Assembly: GCF_009711475.1 (NCBI RefSeq) | Contig: NZ_SMMD01000646.1 | Location: forward strand, 1-5,158 | Direction of reading: 5' to 3' | DNA: 5,158 nucleotides | DNA from: Fulvivirga aurantia | GTDB taxonomy: Bacteria > Bacteroidota > Bacteroidia > Cytophagales > Cyclobacteriaceae | Part shown: in pieces, positions 1 to 5,158 of the stretch | Position numbering within the stretch: the first letter of the stretch is position 1 | How the letters are laid out: every line of letters starts with the position of its first letter | Translations under genes and position numbers: made by a program | Notes under the pieces: model-generated | Database searches by the model: none | Told to the model about the DNA's origin: nothing | The model's input: only the letters and a program-made list of their open reading frames with translations

Positions 1-79
1 AGGATTTCAAAAATATTGTTATCTAATTAGTAATGCAATTATAGTAAAAAAAATCGCATTTGACTAGGCGACATTTATT

Positions 80-112
80 AATGTGCGCTTTATATTTGTA
101 AAGACGCATATT
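80..112 (+). other. Possible stem-loop upstream of the PspC-domain gene
   Basis: Bases 80-91 can pair with 100-112 to give a 12-bp stem containing one G-U pair (83/109) and one bulged A (104), around an 8-base loop, ATATTTGT. The 5' part of this stem (AATGT, 80-84) can instead pair with ACATT at 71-75 around a TATT loop, so two mutually exclusive folds are possible. No clean T-run follows, so it is not a convincing terminator. The loop overlaps the -7-like element at 91-98: either the DNA is a promoter or the RNA folds, but a transcript starting from that element would not contain the full hairpin. Function unknown; AT-rich DNA yields such pairings by chance. Confidence 0.3.
91..98 (+). promoter_or_regulatory. 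Candidate Bacteroidota -7 element (TAnnTTTG) for the PspC-domain gene
   Basis: TATATTTG matches the TAnnTTTG consensus of the Bacteroidota primary sigma factor exactly. The expected upstream TTTG about 19-21 bases before it is missing; the nearest TTTG, at 59-62, is 28 bases away, which is too far. A near copy, CATATTTG, follows at 107-114. If used, transcription would start near 105 and leave a leader of about 85 bases before the ATG at 191. Eight-base matches with two free positions are common in AT-rich DNA, so this is only a candidate. Confidence 0.25.
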
Positions 113-159
113 TGTCGTTAAGTCACATGATATAAAGGTTTAAGCGTACAATTTGTTTT

Positions 160-175
160 AAAAACGCTCGTTTTT
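160..175. repeat. Short perfect palindrome AAAAACG-CT-CGTTTTT
   Basis: Two perfect 7-base arms flank a 2-base centre, ending 15 bases before the PspC start codon and continuing into more T residues up to 177. As RNA the loop is too tight unless inner pairs open, which leaves an A-U-only stem, so a strong terminator is unlikely. As DNA it could be an operator half-site pair, or it may simply be an A-tract meeting a T-tract. Confidence 0.25.
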
Positions 176-190
176 TTAGAAATTTACACT

Positions 191-409
191 ATGAAAAGGC
201 TACAGCATTTCTTCGAAAAATACGCATTTGGCGTGTGCACCAGGCTTGGTGATAAGCTGGGGTTGGCTACATCCAGTATTAGGCTTTTCTTTATATATGC
301 TTCTTTCCTCACATTTGGCTCTCCCATTATCATATATCTGGGCATGGCATTCATTATGAATCTCAGAAAGCACCTTAGAAGAAGAAACAACTCGGTGTGG
401 TATTACTAG
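191..409 (+). CDS. Small PspC-domain inner-membrane protein
   Basis: A 72-residue protein that fits the PspC domain family (phage shock protein C type). The family core is visible from residue 14: GVCTRLGDKLGLATSSIRLFF, a short amphipathic part with the conserved Gly-Val-Cys and an Arg (31) entering one membrane segment at about 31-57, with a Gly-Ser-Pro turn at 43-45. The tail is strongly basic (Lys60 to Arg65) and probably faces the cytoplasm. E. coli PspC is longer, at about 119 residues; this is essentially the domain alone. No other psp genes (pspA, pspB) are in the window, so a role in envelope stress is only inferred from the family. The ATG at 191 lies just before the conserved core; no Shine-Dalgarno sequence is seen, as is usual in Bacteroidota. 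Its TAG stop overlaps the stop of the converging glycosyltransferase gene. Confidence 0.8.
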   Translation: MKRLQHFFEKYAFGVCTRLGDKLGLATSSIRLFFIYASFLTFGSPIIIYLGMAFIMNLRKHLRRRNNSVWYY

Positions 410-1431
410 TCAGATTTTAGCTGGCTATACTTCTGTTTACCTTTCACAAAATGTTCAAAAACAATAGAGCCACTATATATAATAGGTAGCTTACTCATCT
501 TTTTCTGTCGTTTGGTTGCTTGTCTCTTTTTGAAGTTTGAACGGAGCTCTGTAACAAAATCTACATGTGCTCTGATGACAGCCAGCCCATCTTTAAATGA
601 GTCAAACACCATAAATTTGATGGAAGCTACTATATCTAATAATATGCGAATAGGCAGTTTGAGCCAAAGCTCGCTTGTAGTGTAGTTTTTATATAATAGC
701 GAAAGTCCGTTTCTGAAATTAAGGTAGGTTTTCCTGGGGTTCGATTTATCTAATGTTCCACCACCAACATGATATACCTTACTTTCTCCATTGTAATAGA
801 CTTTAAGGCCGGCATTATTGATTCTCCAGCACAGATCAATTTCTTCCATATGTGCGAAGAAGTCAGGGTCAAAACCATCTAGTTGGTGAAAAACCGATGA
901 TCTGATAAATAAGCATGCTCCAGTTGCCCAAAAGATTTGCTGTGGGTCATTGTACTGTCCCTGATCTTGCTCAAGGTTTAAAAACAAACGACCTCTGCAA
1001 AACGGATAGCCCAGCGTGTCGATGTGACCGCCCGCAGCACCCGCATACTCGAAATGGGTTTTTCTTTTCTGATCTAGTATTTTAGGTTGAGCAGCGGCAA
1101 TTGATGAGTCTTCGTCCATCATCTTGACTACAGGCTCAATCCAATTTGGCGTGACTTCTACGTCAGAATTGAGCAAGACGTAATAGTCGATTTTTTCCTG
1201 CTTTAGTTTACCTAGCGCCTCATTATAACCATAGCTGTAGCCTTTATTGGTGGTATTTAGGATAAGCTCAGCCTCAGGAAAGTTGCTTTTAAGGAAGTCT
1301 ACAGAGTCATCTGTAGAGCAATTGTCTGCCACTATCACGCGGTGGCCCTTACTATTGGCTACCACTCCCGGGAGAAATTTCTCCAGATAATGTCTGCCGT
1401 TGTAGTTGAGTATTACAACTGCTACTCTCAT
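406..1431 (-). CDS. Family 2 glycosyltransferase (GT-A fold, WbbL/rhamnosyltransferase-like)
   Basis: A 341-residue protein with the hallmarks of GT2 enzymes, which move a sugar from a nucleotide-sugar donor to an acceptor at the cytoplasmic face of the membrane. In order: the N-terminal strand with VVILNYNG (5-12); the nucleotide-binding DNCSTDDS (36-43); LLNSDVEV (86-93), the usual place of the metal-binding DxD-type motif, here Asn-Ser-Asp; the acceptor-side WATGACLFIR (168-177); and GFDPDFFAHMEEIDLCWR (186-203), whose Glu196-Glu197 and Asp199 sit where the catalytic base lies. A hydrophobic stretch (about 258-278) may touch the membrane, and residues 299-314 are very basic. Donor and acceptor cannot be read from the sequence; cell-surface polysaccharide synthesis is the likely use. 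The ATG at 1431 shares its A with the TAA stop of ybaB, so it is probably translated from the same mRNA. The length suits single-domain members of the family, and it looks intact. Confidence 0.9.
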   Translation of the reverse strand: MRVAVVILNYNGRHYLEKFLPGVVANSKGHRVIVADNCSTDDSVDFLKSNFPEAELILNTTNKGYSYGYNEALGKLKQEKIDYYVLLNSDVEVTPNWIEPVVKMMDEDSSIAAAQPKILDQKRKTHFEYAGAAGGHIDTLGYPFCRGRLFLNLEQDQGQYNDPQQIFWATGACLFIRSSVFHQLDGFDPDFFAHMEEIDLCWRINNAGLKVYYNGESKVYHVGGGTLDKSNPRKTYLNFRNGLSLLYKNYTTSELWLKLPIRILLDIVASIKFMVFDSFKDGLAVIRAHVDFVTELRSNFKKRQATKRQKKMSKLPIIYSGSIVFEHFVKGKQKYSQLKSD

Positions 1432-1763
1432 TAAAACATGCCGCTCAGATCCATGCCTGGTATGTTAGGCAACAATCCTTCGGTGCTTTTTTTCATTTCT
1501 TCTTTAGCAAGTACTTCTGCCTCCTGAGTAGCTTTATTTACAGCTGCTACAATTAGGTCCTGAAGCATTTCTTTGTCTTCCGGCTTCACCAACTCGTTAT
1601 CGATATCGAGAGAAATAAGCTCTTTTTTACCGTTTACTGTAGCTTTTACCATACCGCCACCAGATTCGCCAGTAGTTTTGATGTTGACAAGATTGGCCTG
1701 GGCCTCCTTTACTTTGGCCTGCACCTCTTTCATCTTGCCCATCATTTTCATCATATCAAACAT
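1431..1763 (-). CDS. ybaB: YbaB/EbfC family nucleoid-associated protein
   Basis: A 110-residue protein, the usual length for YbaB/EbfC, small dimeric DNA-binding proteins of the bacterial nucleoid. Seen here: a Met- and Lys-rich first helix (MFDMMKMMGKMKEVQAKVKEAQ, 1-22), which in known structures forms part of the tweezer-like dimer; the conserved glycine-rich turn GESGGGMVKATVNGKKEL (32-49) leading into the beta-sheet; LDIDNELVKPEDKEMLQDLIVAAVNKA (52-78), a typical family segment; and a second long helix ending in the Gly/Met/Pro-rich tail LLPNIPGMDLSGMF. In many bacteria ybaB sits beside dnaX and recR; here it is followed with a 1-base overlap by a glycosyltransferase instead. The ATG at 1763 begins exactly at the conserved MFDMMKMM start. 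No Shine-Dalgarno sequence is seen; the 131-bp gap upstream may hold its promoter. Confidence 0.93.
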   Translation of the reverse strand: MFDMMKMMGKMKEVQAKVKEAQANLVNIKTTGESGGGMVKATVNGKKELISLDIDNELVKPEDKEMLQDLIVAAVNKATQEAEVLAKEEMKKSTEGLLPNIPGMDLSGMF

Positions 1764-1845
1764 ATATATCTGCTTTTTGTGTCTACCCTTAAAACGATGT
1801 TTTTAGGTATGTGTTAATCAAGACTTTAAATTAGGAGCGCAAAAA

Positions 1846-1868
1846 TGAATGGGAATGCTTCAAATTCA
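1846..1868. promoter_or_regulatory. Interrupted dyad next to the ybaB -7-like element (possible operator)
   Basis: The plus strand reads TGAAT-GG-GAA-TGC-TTC-AA-ATTCA. The two 10-base half-sites agree at 8 of 10 positions around a 3-base centre, and GAA/TTC triplets recur every 6 bases. The dyad touches the end of the candidate -7 element and would cover the predicted transcription start, the usual place for a repressor site. No known regulator is recognised from the motif, and in AT-rich DNA a match of this size can arise by chance. Confidence 0.3.
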
Positions 1869-1874
1869 AAATTA
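1867..1874 (-). promoter_or_regulatory. ybaB: Candidate Bacteroidota -7 element (TAnnTTTG) for ybaB and the glycosyltransferase
   Basis: On the minus strand the bases read TAATTTTG, an exact match to TAnnTTTG. No TTG/TTTG element is found at the expected distance upstream (about 1894-1902). Use of this site would start transcription near 1860 and give a leader of roughly 95 bases before the ybaB ATG. It lies 20 bases past the end of the upstream gene, a sensible place for an independent promoter, but the missing -33 element keeps confidence low. Confidence 0.25.
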
Positions 1875-1894
1875 AATCTGATAAATAGTGATAA

Positions 1895-3796
1895 TTATTT
1901 CCTTAGCAATACGATGGTGCCATCATTCTCAATTTCTCGTCCGGCCTGATCTGTCATAGTAGCCGTAAAAGCATATGACCCCTGTGGTAATGGATTGCCA
2001 TTGAGTGTGCCGTCCCAATTGTTTTCCATTGAAGAAGAGGTGAAAATCATCTCACCCCAACGGTTAAAAATCTTCAACTCAAAATTGACTATAAACCTTC
2101 CATTGATACCAAAACTATCGTTTAGGCCGTCTCCATCCGGGGTGAAGGCATTGGGAAAATAGATGTTGTTGGGTTTAATCAGTGTTATAGTGTTTGAAAC
2201 ACTCTCTATTAAGTTATCTGCAGGATTTGCCTGAATAGAATAGATGATTACCTGATTTGGAGAGGTGTCTGTTTCAACAAACGAGGTATCAGTTGTTGTA
2301 AATGTTGAACTATTGCCATTACCATACGATTTAATAATGCTATAAGACGTCACACCATTTTGCCAACCTACATACTCATTCCAGTTGAGTGTTATATTGT
2401 CTTCAGCATCAATATTTCCGGCTAGAGCAATTGAACAGGCTAAAATGCTTTCTGAAGTAGCATTTCCGCACTCATCTTGCGTGTGCACTTCAAAACAATG
2501 ACTCATCAATGGATCTACCTCATTAGTTACAAAAATAGTTGTGTCACTTGTACCTTGTTGAATCAGCTGTCCATTGTTGTTTTTAAAAATAGTGTAAGAT
2601 AAGGAGGTGGCAGCAGAGGGGGCCTGCCAGTTTAGAGTTATAGTATTCTCGTTTACTATGGCAGAGATGTTTTCTATAGGATCTGGAGGTACTGTGCTAA
2701 ATGAAGTGCCACAAACTGAAGTAGATGTACTAGTAGAACTACCATATTGACCAACGAGCGTATAGCAATATTCAGTATTACAAATTATATCGATATCACT
2801 AAAAGATCGATTGCCGGCTGGTACAGTGACCAACGGATTTGTAGGGTCATCATCTCTATAAATATCAAAACCAGTGAGCACACCATTTGGATCCGAGGTT
2901 TCCCATGACAATTCGTTGACATTATCCTGAGTGTTGAGATTAGGAATGATTGTGCAGATGCTTGGTGAGAGGTTGTCAATTATGTTATCACAAGCATTCA
3001 TGGTGGCAATTCTAAAGCAATAATGGTTATCAACCAGGTCGAGGTTGCGAATCGTATCAGAGGAGGTTGATGAATTCAGGAACTTCAATGGCGCATAAGC
3101 ACTGCCACCATTTGCTACGATTTGTAGTCGATACAATATGTTATCGGCCAGATTATATGTTAAAACTACTTCACTTTCAGAAATAACGTTTACTGTACTT
3201 ATTGAGCCGGCAGGAAGTGCGTTTAATGGATTGATATCCTGCGAGTTGCCCGGGCAGTTGTCTACTGCATCATCATCTAAACCTCTGACTGTAATAGTTC
3301 TTGATGCATTATTACCATAAGAAAAAACAGGATCCGGATCACCCTGAGCAATAGTTACCTCTCCGCCAAGTCCATCTTCTATGACATAGTTATCATAGTT
3401 TGTATCAGTAATATCTACTGAGACTCTAAAGCCAGTGCACGCATACAGGTCAAATTCCGGGGGTTCTGACTGATTGATATCTATAAGTACCGAATCCGGG
3501 CCATTGTCGTTTTGGAAGAAGATCCGTAAATAAAATTCACCAGCCTGATTATAGGTGTGCGTAGGGTTAGTTGTAACATGCCCATTGCCTGAGCCGTCTC
3601 TCCATTCTATGGGGCAAGCAGCGCAGTCAATTGGTGCAGAAGGTGTGACATTGACAGTCACAGAAGTGCCTGTACACCCTCTGATCGCGCTTACTTCAAA
3701 CCAGCCATTGGCACTAGGAAAAGGTTGAGCCACCAATTTTTGACCAATCAGGCATGAGAAAACGACCAGAAAAAAATATGTGGCTAATTTGTGCAC
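1895..3796 (-). CDS. Secreted PKD/fibronectin-III-like protein with T9SS type B sorting domain (gliding motility-associated C-terminal domain)
   Basis: A 633-residue exported protein. Residues 1-23 form a Sec signal peptide (hydrophobic core about 6-18, cleavage likely after Leu-Val-Ala before Gln24). A PKD-like domain follows (about 36-108, with HTYNQAGEFYLRIFF at 80-94), then a second beta-rich segment (112-195), then four fibronectin-III-like units (about 199-281, 285-366, 371-457, 458-540). Residues 545-633 are the T9SS type B (CHU_C, gliding motility-associated) domain: YFPNAFTPDGDGLND, FELKIFNRWGEMIF, NWDGTLNGNPLPQGSYAF, and an end in GTIVLLRK. Such domains guide cargo through the outer membrane to the surface or medium. 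No enzymatic domain is seen, so an adhesive or structural role is the likeliest guess. The start is GTG (3794-3796): the next Met is residue 266, no in-frame ATG lies upstream before a stop, and only this start gives the signal peptide. The GTG shares its G with the TAG stop of hutH. The first three fibronectin-like units carry recurring cysteines, and the fourth has none. Confidence 0.92.
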   Translation of the reverse strand: MHKLATYFFLVVFSCLIGQKLVAQPFPSANGWFEVSAIRGCTGTSVTVNVTPSAPIDCAACPIEWRDGSGNGHVTTNPTHTYNQAGEFYLRIFFQNDNGPDSVLIDINQSEPPEFDLYACTGFRVSVDITDTNYDNYVIEDGLGGEVTIAQGDPDPVFSYGNNASRTITVRGLDDDAVDNCPGNSQDINPLNALPAGSISTVNVISESEVVLTYNLADNILYRLQIVANGGSAYAPLKFLNSSTSSDTIRNLDLVDNHYCFRIATMNACDNIIDNLSPSICTIIPNLNTQDNVNELSWETSDPNGVLTGFDIYRDDDPTNPLVTVPAGNRSFSDIDIICNTEYCYTLVGQYGSSTSTSTSVCGTSFSTVPPDPIENISAIVNENTITLNWQAPSAATSLSYTIFKNNNGQLIQQGTSDTTIFVTNEVDPLMSHCFEVHTQDECGNATSESILACSIALAGNIDAEDNITLNWNEYVGWQNGVTSYSIIKSYGNGNSSTFTTTDTSFVETDTSPNQVIIYSIQANPADNLIESVSNTITLIKPNNIYFPNAFTPDGDGLNDSFGINGRFIVNFELKIFNRWGEMIFTSSSMENNWDGTLNGNPLPQGSYAFTATMTDQAGREIENDGTIVLLRK

Positions 3797-5158
3797 TAAA
3801 GTTTTACTTGCTTTAAAAAATCAACGGCATTGGCGATGTCATCGTGCAATACACGGTCATCTTCAATAAACGGCACCTTTTCTCTAAAATTGCCCATAAA
3901 ATCTTCCAGATATTCGGAGGTCTTTAATGGCCTTCTAAAAGAGATCGCCTGTGCAGCCGTTATCAACTCAATAGCCAATATACGGTAAAGATTGTTAACT
4001 ATCTTCAGTGTTTTAGTGGCTGCGTTTGCACCCATGCTCACATGATCTTCCTGTCCGTTTGAAGAAACAATGCTGTCTATTGAGGCAGGTGAGCAATATT
4101 GTTTATTCTGACTCACCAAAGAGGCGGCTGTGTACTGAGGAATCATAAGTCCAGAGTTAATACCGGGATTTGCCACAAGGTAATTAGGCAGTTCGCGTGC
4201 GCCAGAGATCAGTTGATAGGTTCTTCGTTCCGAAATATTACCTAGCTCTGCCAAGGCGATACCCAGAAAATCTAAGGGTAAGGCTAGGGGTTGCCCATGA
4301 AAATTACCTGCAGAAATAATTTCATCTTCGTCTGGAAAGATATTAGGATTGTCAGTGACACTATTTACTTCCGTTAAGAAAATATCTTTCACATAATACA
4401 AGGCATCGGCACTGGCTCCATGCACCTGAGGAATACACCTAAAAGAATAAGGGTCCTGTACATGCTTTTTTGGTTGCGCAATAATATCGCTACCCGCTAA
4501 TAAGTGTCTGAATTTACGGGCGATCATCACCTGACCTCGCTGAGGTCTGATGCGATGCACGCTTTCGCTAAAAGGCTCAATCCGTCCATCAAATCCGTCA
4601 AGAGAAAGTGCCCCGATGGTACTGGCAAGATTAAGCAGCTTTTCACCATGAATGAGGCAGTGAATACCATAAGCACTCATCAATTGTGTGCCGTTGAGTA
4701 ACGCTAAGCCCTCTTTTGCTTTAAACTCAATAGGCTCCCATTTCATAATGCTGTTGAGCTCACTGCTTGGCATTCTTTTGCCTTTATAGCGTACCTCTCC
4801 CAGGTTAATCAAGGGGAGAGAAAGGTGAGCCAAAGGAGCCAAATCACCGGAAGCTCCCAAAGAGCCCATTTCATATACTACAGGTAAAACGTTGTGATTA
4901 TAAAAATCAATGAGTCTTTTGACCGTGGCAAGCTGCACACCTGAGTTTCCGTATGACAACGACTGGATTTTAAGCAATAGCATCAGTTTCACAATCTCGT
5001 CCGGCACCTCATCTCCGGTACCGCAAGCGTGAGATTTTACTAAGTTTTCCTGAAGCTTACTTAGGTCGTTGTTGCTAATGTTTTTGTTGTAAAGAGACCC
5101 AAATCCCGTATTTACACCATACACCGGCTTGTTGGATGAAGCAATTTTCTGATCTAAA
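3796..5158 (-). CDS. hutH: Histidine ammonia-lyase, N-terminus beyond the window
   Basis: Converts L-histidine to urocanate and ammonia in the cytoplasm, the first step of histidine degradation. 453 residues are visible and the frame stays open to the right edge. By alignment from memory with Pseudomonas putida HutH about 40 residues are missing; the family length is near 500. The Ala-Ser-Gly triad that cyclises itself into the MIO cofactor is in GSLGASGDLAPLAHL (codons 4846-4854). The P. putida active-site residues all appear in order at a nearly constant offset: Tyr53 (YGVNTGFG), His83 (KSHACGTG), Asn195 (LLNGTQ), Gln277/Tyr280/Arg283 (VQDPYSFR), Phe329 (GNFHGQP) and Glu414 (GQEDHVSMG). The Ser-His pair and QEDHVSM favour histidine over the phenylalanine and tyrosine lyases of the same family. 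The GTG codon at 5124 is an internal Val in YGVNTGFG, not a start. No hutU, hutI or hutG is in the window; the next gene downstream is a secreted protein overlapping by one base. Confidence 0.94.
   Translation of the reverse strand, partial: LDQKIASSNKPVYGVNTGFGSLYNKNISNNDLSKLQENLVKSHACGTGDEVPDEIVKLMLLLKIQSLSYGNSGVQLATVKRLIDFYNHNVLPVVYEMGSLGASGDLAPLAHLSLPLINLGEVRYKGKRMPSSELNSIMKWEPIEFKAKEGLALLNGTQLMSAYGIHCLIHGEKLLNLASTIGALSLDGFDGRIEPFSESVHRIRPQRGQVMIARKFRHLLAGSDIIAQPKKHVQDPYSFRCIPQVHGASADALYYVKDIFLTEVNSVTDNPNIFPDEDEIISAGNFHGQPLALPLDFLGIALAELGNISERRTYQLISGARELPNYLVANPGINSGLMIPQYTAASLVSQNKQYCSPASIDSIVSSNGQEDHVSMGANAATKTLKIVNNLYRILAIELITAAQAISFRRPLKTSEYLEDFMGNFREKVPFIEDDRVLHDDIANAVDFLKQVKL

Larger units (their letters stand above)
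1..190. other. AT-rich non-coding region upstream of the PspC-domain gene
   Basis: This stretch has frequent stops in all frames and no protein that looks real; I see no tRNA or other known RNA in it. It holds a perfect -7-type element at 91-98, a possible hairpin at 80-112 and a short palindrome at 160-175, listed separately. There is also an E. coli-style pair, TTGTTA at 16-21 and TATAGT at 40-45 with an 18-bp spacer, but Bacteroidota mostly use a different promoter consensus, so I give it little weight. It probably contains the promoter and 5' leader of the gene starting at 191; whatever lies to the left is outside the window. Confidence 0.6.
1764..1894. other. 131-bp gap between the T9SS cargo gene and ybaB
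   Basis: This is the only sizeable break in the leftward gene series. It contains a -7-like element (1867-1874) and a dyad (1846-1868), both listed separately. I looked for a stem followed by a T-run just after the stop of the upstream gene and found none, so read-through from hutH and the cargo gene into ybaB cannot be excluded. No small gene is apparent. Confidence 0.55.

Noticed and set aside
160..177. Intrinsic terminator of a gene to the left
   Set aside because: The stem is nearly all A-U with a 2-base loop, and no coding sequence is visible in the 160 bases before it.
184..390. 68-codon open frame on the minus strand opposite the PspC gene
   Set aside because: It lies almost wholly antisense to a recognisable PspC-domain protein and its translation resembles no family I know.
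1573..1806. 77-codon plus-strand open frame across ybaB and its upstream gap
   Set aside because: It is antisense to the conserved ybaB reading frame, and the hydrophobic translation reflects the reverse of ybaB codons.
2785..2979. 64-codon minus-strand open frame inside the T9SS cargo gene
   Set aside because: It is an out-of-frame shadow within a continuous 633-residue frame, with no domain or start signal.
3138..3320. 60-codon plus-strand open frame opposite the T9SS cargo gene
   Set aside because: It is antisense to a well-supported gene, with no recognisable features.
3738..3796. Lipoprotein signal (Cys15 in the signal peptide of the T9SS cargo)
   Set aside because: The residues before the Cys (Val-Phe-Ser) fit the lipobox poorly and the Cys lies within the hydrophobic core; cleavage after Leu-Val-Ala (residue 23) fits better.
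4504..4701. 65-codon plus-strand open frame opposite hutH
   Set aside because: It is antisense to conserved hutH sequence, with no recognisable protein.
5122..5124. GTG as the start of hutH
   Set aside because: It encodes the Val just before the active-site Tyr of YGVNTGFG. The frame continues to the right edge with plausible hutH sequence, so the true start lies outside the window.
3796..5158. Phenylalanine or tyrosine ammonia-lyase/aminomutase instead of HutH
   Set aside because: The family shares the MIO triad, but the Ser-His pair in KSHACGTG, QDPYSFR and QEDHVSMG match histidine ammonia-lyase at every active-site position I could compare.

Overview
The window looks like chromosomal DNA of a Bacteroidota bacterium, probably of the Cytophagales type. 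The grounds are a C-terminal type B sorting domain of the type IX secretion system (T9SS, known only from this phylum and close relatives), AT-rich non-coding DNA, start codons without clear Shine-Dalgarno sequences, and two perfect matches to the Bacteroidota -7 promoter element TAnnTTTG. The order-level placement is inference from gene style, not from a marker gene.

Layout: positions 1-190 are an AT-rich non-coding leader holding a possible promoter, a hairpin and a short palindrome. A 72-residue PspC-domain membrane protein is read rightward (191-409). Everything else is read leftward. In transcription order from the right edge these are hutH (histidine ammonia-lyase, its first ~40 residues outside the window), a 633-residue secreted PKD/fibronectin-III-like protein with the T9SS sorting domain, a 131-bp gap, ybaB (nucleoid-associated protein) and a family 2 glycosyltransferase. 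The glycosyltransferase and the PspC gene converge and overlap by 4 bp.

The leftward genes form two tight pairs, hutH with the T9SS cargo gene and ybaB with the glycosyltransferase. In each pair the stop codon of the first gene shares one base with the start codon of the second (TAGTG and TAATG), which suggests co-transcription and possible translational coupling. The 131-bp gap has a -7-like element and a dyad, so ybaB may have its own promoter; no convincing terminator was found there, so one long leftward transcript is also possible. The proteins do not form an obvious pathway: one degrades histidine, one is a surface or secreted protein, one binds DNA, one transfers sugars and one sits in the membrane.

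I see no mobile element, CRISPR array, tRNA, rRNA, phage gene or clear new system. The observations most worth checking are the two fused gene junctions, the stop codons sharing CTAG, the cysteine pattern in the surface protein, and the structured DNA upstream of the PspC gene and of ybaB.
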